This document shows positions 59,108 through 64,000 of a DNA stretch of 64,000 bases, in pieces. The DNA is from Didymella arachidicola. Its lineage: Eukaryota > Ascomycota > Dothideomycetes > Pleosporales > Didymellaceae. The stretch's first letter is position 1. Every line of letters starts with the position of its first letter. The notes below the pieces were generated by a model. It was not told the origin of the DNA. It made no database searches and saw only the letters and a list, made by a program, of their open reading frames with translations. The DNA is taken from contig CM049986.1 of NCBI GenBank assembly GCA_016630955.3, positions 2,356,001-2,420,000 on the forward strand, written 5' to 3'. The position numbers and the translations under genes are program-made.

Positions 59108-60732
59108 TTACGACTTGATGAGCAAATTGTGGCCGTCCATGTCTTCGGGCTGCTGAAGACCCATAATGGCGAGGATTGTGGGCGCAACGTCACCAAGCAC
59201 GCCGTCAGTCTTCTTCAAGCTGAAGGACTCAGGGGCGTTGGCCATGATGAAGGGCACCTTGTTGGTGGTGTGAGATGTCTTGGGCGTACCCTCTTCTGTG
59301 AGCATCTCCTCAGCGTTGCCGTGATCAGCAGTGATGAAGAGTGTGTAGCCGCTCTCCTTGCACTGATCGTAGACCTTCTTGATGGCCTTGTCGGTCTCTG
59401 CGCAAGCCTCGATGGCTGCCTTGTAGACACCAGTGTGGCCAACCATGTCAGGCGGTGCGAAGTTGTTCATGAGGAACTCAAACTTGCCGGTCTGAATCCT
59501 CTCGCAGAGCTTCTCGGCAACGGCCATGGCGCTCATCGTGGGCTGAAGATCGTACGTCGCCACCTTAGGCGACGGGACCATCTCACGCTCCTCGTTCTCG
59601 AACTGCTTCTCGACACCACCGTTGAAGAAGAAGGTAACGTGAGCGTACTTCTCGGTCTCAGCGACGTGGCACTGCTTAACACCTTGCTTTCCGAGTGTCT
59701 CGGCGAGGACATCGTTCATTCGCTGAGGAGGGAAAGCAATGGGGAATGTGTAGCTCGGGTTGTAGGCGGTCATGGTGGTAAGGTGGATGTCGGCGGGGTA
59801 AGGGAAGTCGGGCTTGGGCGAGCGGTCATAGTCACCCAAGAGCTGGGTGACCTCACGGACGCGGTCGGAGCGGTAGTTGAAGAAGAAGACAGTGTCCTTG
59901 TCTGCATGCACAGGTTAGCACAAGATATCTCGGTACTCAGTTTCTTAAGCTTACCCTGGATCCTGCGCTCCTTTCCGCCAATAATGATGGGCTTCAGGAA
60001 CTCGTCGTTCTCACCCTTCTCGTACCTCTCCTTGATGGTGGCAAGCGGATCGCTGCTCTCCTCGCCCTCTCCTGTGACCAAACCCTTGAGCCCGATTTCA
60101 ACGCGGTCCCACCTCTTATCGCGGTCCATGATGTAGTAACGACCGACAATCGTTGCGATCTCGCCAGTACCGATCTCCTTGGTGGCCTTGAGCAGGTCTG
60201 TCAAGTACCCAGCGCTGGACTTGGGGTCGGTGTCACGGCCGTCACCGAAGAAGTGGATGAAGACCTTGGGAACGCCCATCTTCTTCGCGACCTTGAGAAG
60301 AGCAATCAGGTGGTCGATGTGGGAGTGGACGCCGCCATCAGAGACCAGGCCACAGAGGTGAAGCCTGCCGTTGCCGTCGACGGCCCTCTGGAAAGACTTC
60401 TTGACGTTTTCGACCTCCCCGAGCTTGTCGTTCTTGATGGTCTGCCCAATGCGAACAGAGTCTTGCCAGACGACACGACCGGCGCCAATATTCAAGTGGC
60501 CGACCTCGCTGTTGCCCATAAGGCCCTCCGGGAGACCGACGGCGAGAGAAGAAGCCTCGAGCTCGGTGTAGCCCTGAGCGGTCTTGGAGCCGTCCTTCAT
60601 GAACTCGTCCATGGTAGGGGTATCTGCGGCGAGAATAGCATCACCATCCTCACGGTAAGATGCCGACTTGGGTGTCGCGACACCCCATCCGTCGATGACG
60701 ATCAGAACGGCCTTCTGTTCGACCTGCACCAT
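59108..60732 (-). CDS. gpmI: 2,3-bisphosphoglycerate-independent phosphoglycerate mutase
   Basis: Exons 60732-59955 and 59901-59108, with a 53-nt intron, give about 523 aa, the usual size. The alkaline-phosphatase-fold metal site is visible: LIVIDGWGV, MGNSEVGHLNIGAGR with the phosphorylated Ser, DGRDTDP, RSDRVRE, NFAPPDMVGHTG and ADHGNAEEM. It interconverts 3- and 2-phosphoglycerate with two Mn2+ ions in glycolysis and gluconeogenesis. Many filamentous ascomycetes use this cofactor-independent form rather than the dPGM of yeast. It is divergent from the Med9 gene. Confidence 0.96.
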
Positions 60733-61233
60733 AGCTGCGGGTCAATTGGTAGGGAGTGAGTGAGAAGGGGAGAGCTCGAGGGAGATGTCGAGCTGTAGAA
60801 TGGTATAGGTCGTGAAGCGTTACGAGGCGTGGGAGAATCAAAGACCCATCTATCAATAGAGGGGCTGTTTATGGTGGGGCAACCAAAGTCATTTTTGGTG
60901 AGACCCTAGCTTCGAACGTCACTCGATTCTTCAACAAATCCACCAACATCCCCCGCGGCCGGCAGAGACCAACCACCAGCATCACTAATCATCACCACCG
61001 GCATCACCGATTGTTGCCTGTGCTGTAAGAAGAAAACTTGCATGGGCGGTCTCCGTGGTCCACTGGAAACACCTGGGCACGCGCATCAGCAGCCCCCCAG
61101 CACCACCGTCGTACACAGCCAATCACCAGCTGCCTGAGCCGCACGGCGCGTCGGACAGGGCGCATCTCCCGCATCAACACCAAGCCCAGCCGTCTCCACT
61201 ATTACCACATCGCGTGCCTCAGCGACCCTTATC
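60733..61233. other. divergent promoter region gpmI / med9
   Basis: A 501-bp shared promoter region with CACC/CATCACC-rich sequence. No other feature was found. Confidence 0.5.
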
Positions 61234-61680
61234 ATGTCTGGAGCTGCAACACCCCACGCCCCAGCGTCCGCTCGCGCCTCGCTGGCACCGGGAACGGGCT
61301 CTGCGACGCCGGCACTGCAAGCTCCAGCCTCTGCTTCTGTCCTGCCACCACCGACAACCTTCGACATCCTGCCTGATCTCCACAAGCTCCTCAAGCGCAT
61401 TATCGATGCTCCGCCCGCCGACACGTCCTCTCACCCAGCTACCGCAGACGGTCCCCTCGAGATTCAGCATGTAGCCACCGCGGCGACCGACATCAGGTTG
61501 AAGATCCAGAGGGCCCAACGCGCAGTCATGTCGCTGCCTGAGATTGACAGGACGTGCGAGGACCAAGAAGAGGAGATCGAAGACCTTGAGGCTCGTATTG
61601 CGCATCTGAAAGCGTCTTTGCGAGAGCTTGGCCGGCCAGCAGAGACGACAGAAGACCGAGACGCACGTATGACGGGATGA
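61234..61680 (+). CDS. med9: Mediator complex subunit 9 (Med9/Cse2)
   Basis: Single exon, 148 aa. After an Ala/Pro/Ser N-terminus comes PPPTTFDILPDLHKLLKRI, the Med9 lead helix, and a coiled-coil LPEIDRTCEDQEEEIEDLEARI with the EEEI(E/R)xLE pattern seen in fungal Med9. Med9 belongs to the Mediator middle module that links regulators to RNA polymerase II. The family is short and weakly conserved, so the call relies on these two blocks and on length. Confidence 0.82.
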   Translation: MSGAATPHAPASARASLAPGTGSATPALQAPASASVLPPPTTFDILPDLHKLLKRIIDAPPADTSSHPATADGPLEIQHVATAATDIRLKIQRAQRAVMSLPEIDRTCEDQEEEIEDLEARIAHLKASLRELGRPAETTEDRDARMTG

Positions 61681-62442
61681 GCCTCTGCATGGACAACCAT
61701 TGATCGCCTTCTAGGACGTACCTCCATCGACTGCATGGATGCTCTCGACATGGCCCTGGCCCAGACCGTCTGATTCTGCGCCTTGTCCACATCAAACGTA
61801 CGCCGTCCAGTGTACGGAGCTGGGCATACCACAGGGTGCAGTACAAGCACATTTCACCGCAGGGGCTGCTCATGCGCCGTTTGGATCGAAGGACATCCCA
61901 AATACGGCCCATCACACCCCATGACGTTGCGCACGCGACGTGACGTCAAGATGAAGCAGATTTGCATGAGGGCATGATCATACATAGCCGTGAGACGGTA
62001 CAGCATCTTTGTCACGACAGCGTGTACTTGATCGAACCCACGACCAGACTACAAGTCGCTTCAGGACTATGCCGAGTCCCACTCCAAAGTCATAGCCTGC
62101 GTTGGACCTCCATATCGAGTCGTATGATATCAGCGCTAGACGCCTGCGGCTCAAAGACAGATGAAGCGGGATGACAGGCTCACGGGCGACATCAAAAGGG
62201 ATCCAAGACGGAATAGCTCGCGGTGCCGGATCAAGGTTGCTCATGTCAAGGGGTCAGGGCTGAGGAAACACCAACGGGACAGCGAGTTGGTCTTATCCAA
62301 CTTGCGTAGGCCCGGAGAATGTGTGCATTTCCATCCTCGAGTGCTTCACAATTCATAGCATCCACTCTGACACAGAGGTCCAATAGATGGAAATTCGATA
62401 CTAGCTATTCATCAAAGGTCGTTAGTCAAGTCAGCCCAACAC
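61681..62442. other. convergent 3' spacer med9 / alpha-galactosidase
   Basis: About 760 bp with the 3' UTRs of two convergent genes. No gene or repeat was recognised. Confidence 0.45.
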
Positions 62443-64000
62443 TTAGAGCTCATCCCTCTTCCGCATGCTCACCTCCTCCGACTTCAGCCTGTACACACCA
62501 ACAGAGTGTCTCCCGATCTCTGCCTCGATCCGCCCGCCAGGAGCAAGCGTACCAACCTGCTTGCCCCAAAGCGCAGGGTGCATCGCCGCAACACCATCCG
62601 CATACGACATAGCCGACGCATTGAACCTAGTCGTGCTGTTACTGCCAATCTGCACTATTCCAGCCGTGCCATTAGTGCCGTTCATGCCAGCCAAAACGAG
62701 TCCCGCCTCGGCCTCCGACATGCGGTTCGCCCACAGATCATACACGTCCCACGTCTGGCTCAGCTCGGGCGGCGCGCGGTACGCTCCCGCGGTGCGCTCA
62801 TCGAAGAAGACTTCGTTGATGGTGGCGTTCATGCTGCGCGTCGTGTTGCCCGCGTTGAGCAGCGCGACGATGCGGTCGCCGTTTGCGAGGGTGCGGGTCC
62901 AGAGGGAGATCTCGCCCTCGCCTGTGTCGTCGGCGTCGACGAGGTAGCGCCAGACGCGCTTGGCGGCGCTGGCGGAAGAGTCTTGGTTGATGGCGAGGAT
63001 GGCGGGGTTGGAGTAGATGGCGAGGTTGGCGGGGGAGAGCGTGCCGACGTTGGTGCCGATGAGCATGGGCGAGCTGTTGATGGCCCACATGCTGAAGTGG
63101 ACGACGTACTCGGAGTCGGTCTGTCCGCCGTTGCCGATCTCGAGCATGTCCATGTCGTTGAAGTAGCCGGACATGGTGCGCGAGGTGATTGCTGGCATCT
63201 TGTTGAGGATGTTCATGACTGAGCAGTGGAAGCCGGGCCATGCGCAGCCGATGGCTTCAGTGCAGGGGCAGCGATCATCTGGGCGGTTGAAAGAATCGTA
63301 GATGTCGCCAGACATGCGGCCAGAGTTTGCAATTCTGTACGCCCAGTCGAATGGATCGTCGTTGCCCCAGTTGCACATGGCGTAGAGAATCTCGCGACCA
63401 GTGGCGTTGAGGGCCTCAGACATGACATTGTAGCGATCGAAAGACAGCTTAGGGGTTCCGGATTGGCCTTGGTTGAAGCAGTTGTCGTACTTCAAGTAGT
63501 CGACACCCCACGATGCCCAGAGATCAGCGTCCTTCTGTTCGTAGCCCAGCGAGCCCGGGTAACGGCCACACGTCAGAACTCCGGCAGAAGAGTACATGCC
63601 AAATTTGAAACCCAAGTCGTGGATCTGGTCAGCCACCTCCTTCATGCCGCTCGGGAACTTGTATGTGTCTTCCACAAGATAGCCGCTCTCATTTCCTGGC
63701 GAGTAATTAATATAAAGAGCAATGGCATTGTAAAGGTGCACTTACTGCCTACAGACCAGCAATCGTCCAGAATGATGTAATTGTATCCAAGATCGCGGAG
63801 GCCATAAGAGGCCATGTCTTGCGCTGTCGTGAGCAACAGGCTCTCGTTGACATCGCAGCCGAAGGCGTTCCAGTTGTCCCATCCCATCTGGGGAACAAGA
63901 TTGAGCCCGTTGTAGGACGATGCTCCAGGAATGACCACATCCGGCTCTTCGCCACCAACCTGTCTCTTCTCGTACATTTGCGACTGGGGAGAGGCAGTCG
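62443..64000 (-). CDS. GH27 alpha-galactosidase, 5' partial
   Basis: Exon 63695-62443 is preceded by an exon ending at 63746 that continues off the right edge; the intron is 50 nt. GH27 signatures: NLVPQMGWDNWNAFGCDVNE, YIILDDCWSVG, KFGMYSSAGVLTCGRYPGS, DYLKYDNCF with the catalytic nucleophile Asp, FNDMDMLEIGNGG, and the C-terminal beta domain. At least five NxS/T sequons point to secretion. The reading frame is open to the left of ATG 63977 up to the edge, so the true start and signal peptide are probably outside. It hydrolyses terminal alpha-galactose from galacto-oligosaccharides and galactomannan. The C-terminus ends KRDEL, an ER-retrieval-like tetrapeptide unusual for a secreted glycosidase. 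Confidence 0.93.

Noticed and set aside
1..64000. CRISPR arrays, prokaryotic operons or phage genes
   Set aside because: The short spliceosomal introns and eukaryote-specific proteins (Spt7, Med9, S26) show a nuclear fungal chromosome; no regularly spaced direct repeats with unique spacers were seen.

Overview
The window is a piece of a filamentous ascomycete nuclear chromosome. The genes are cut by short GT-AG introns of about 41-60 nt (a few reach 150-240 nt) with CTAAC/CTGAC-like branch sites. Typical Pezizomycotina families are present: a LaeA-like methyltransferase, an ARCA-like Zn2Cys6 regulator, a CrnA/NrtA nitrate transporter, a fungal anhydromuramic-kinase homologue and a Slm1-type PH protein. 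A Dothideomycete-like fungus is my guess from overall gene style; the sequence alone does not fix the order. No rRNA, tRNA, CRISPR or intact transposon was recognised.

Layout. 1-14.6 kb: CBS/PB1 protein (5' end outside the window), an AT-hook orphan, the SAGA subunit Spt7, a VanZ-like membrane protein, ribosomal protein S26 and a rhomboid protease. 15.5-28.5 kb: the Dhh1 RNA helicase, a Slm1/2-like F-BAR-PH protein, an eight-exon LaeA-like methyltransferase and a nitrate transporter whose upstream region carries NirA and GATA-factor consensus sites. 28.6-34.7 kb: an F-box-like gene interrupted by an in-frame stop, a prenylcysteine oxidase and an OXR1/TLDc protein. 34.8-39.3 kb: a gene-poor accessory block with a 61-bp inverted repeat, an orphan ORF broken by a TGA, degenerate short repeats and a 24-bp minisatellite. 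39.3-51.8 kb: a RecQ/Sgs1 helicase, a PLP-dependent decarboxylase, an AnmK-like kinase and the Zn2Cys6 regulator. 51.8-55.8 kb is gene-poor. 55.8-64 kb: a RING protein, a CaMKI-type kinase, 2,3-BPG-independent phosphoglycerate mutase, Mediator subunit 9 and a GH27 alpha-galactosidase cut by the window edge.

Most of this is housekeeping: transcription (Spt7, Med9), translation and mRNA decay (S26, Dhh1), genome stability (RecQ), signalling (CaMK, Slm-like), and carbon and nitrogen supply (phosphoglycerate mutase, alpha-galactosidase, nitrate transporter). I see no convincing biosynthetic cluster. The most unusual points are the inverted-repeat block near 35-37 kb, two ORFs interrupted by one in-frame stop each, the AnmK-like protein with altered active-site motifs, the alpha-galactosidase ending in an ER-retrieval-like tetrapeptide, and the nitrate-control motifs at 25.9-26.4 kb. 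Exon joins were derived by hand from splice sites and reading-frame continuity; each stated join keeps the frame.
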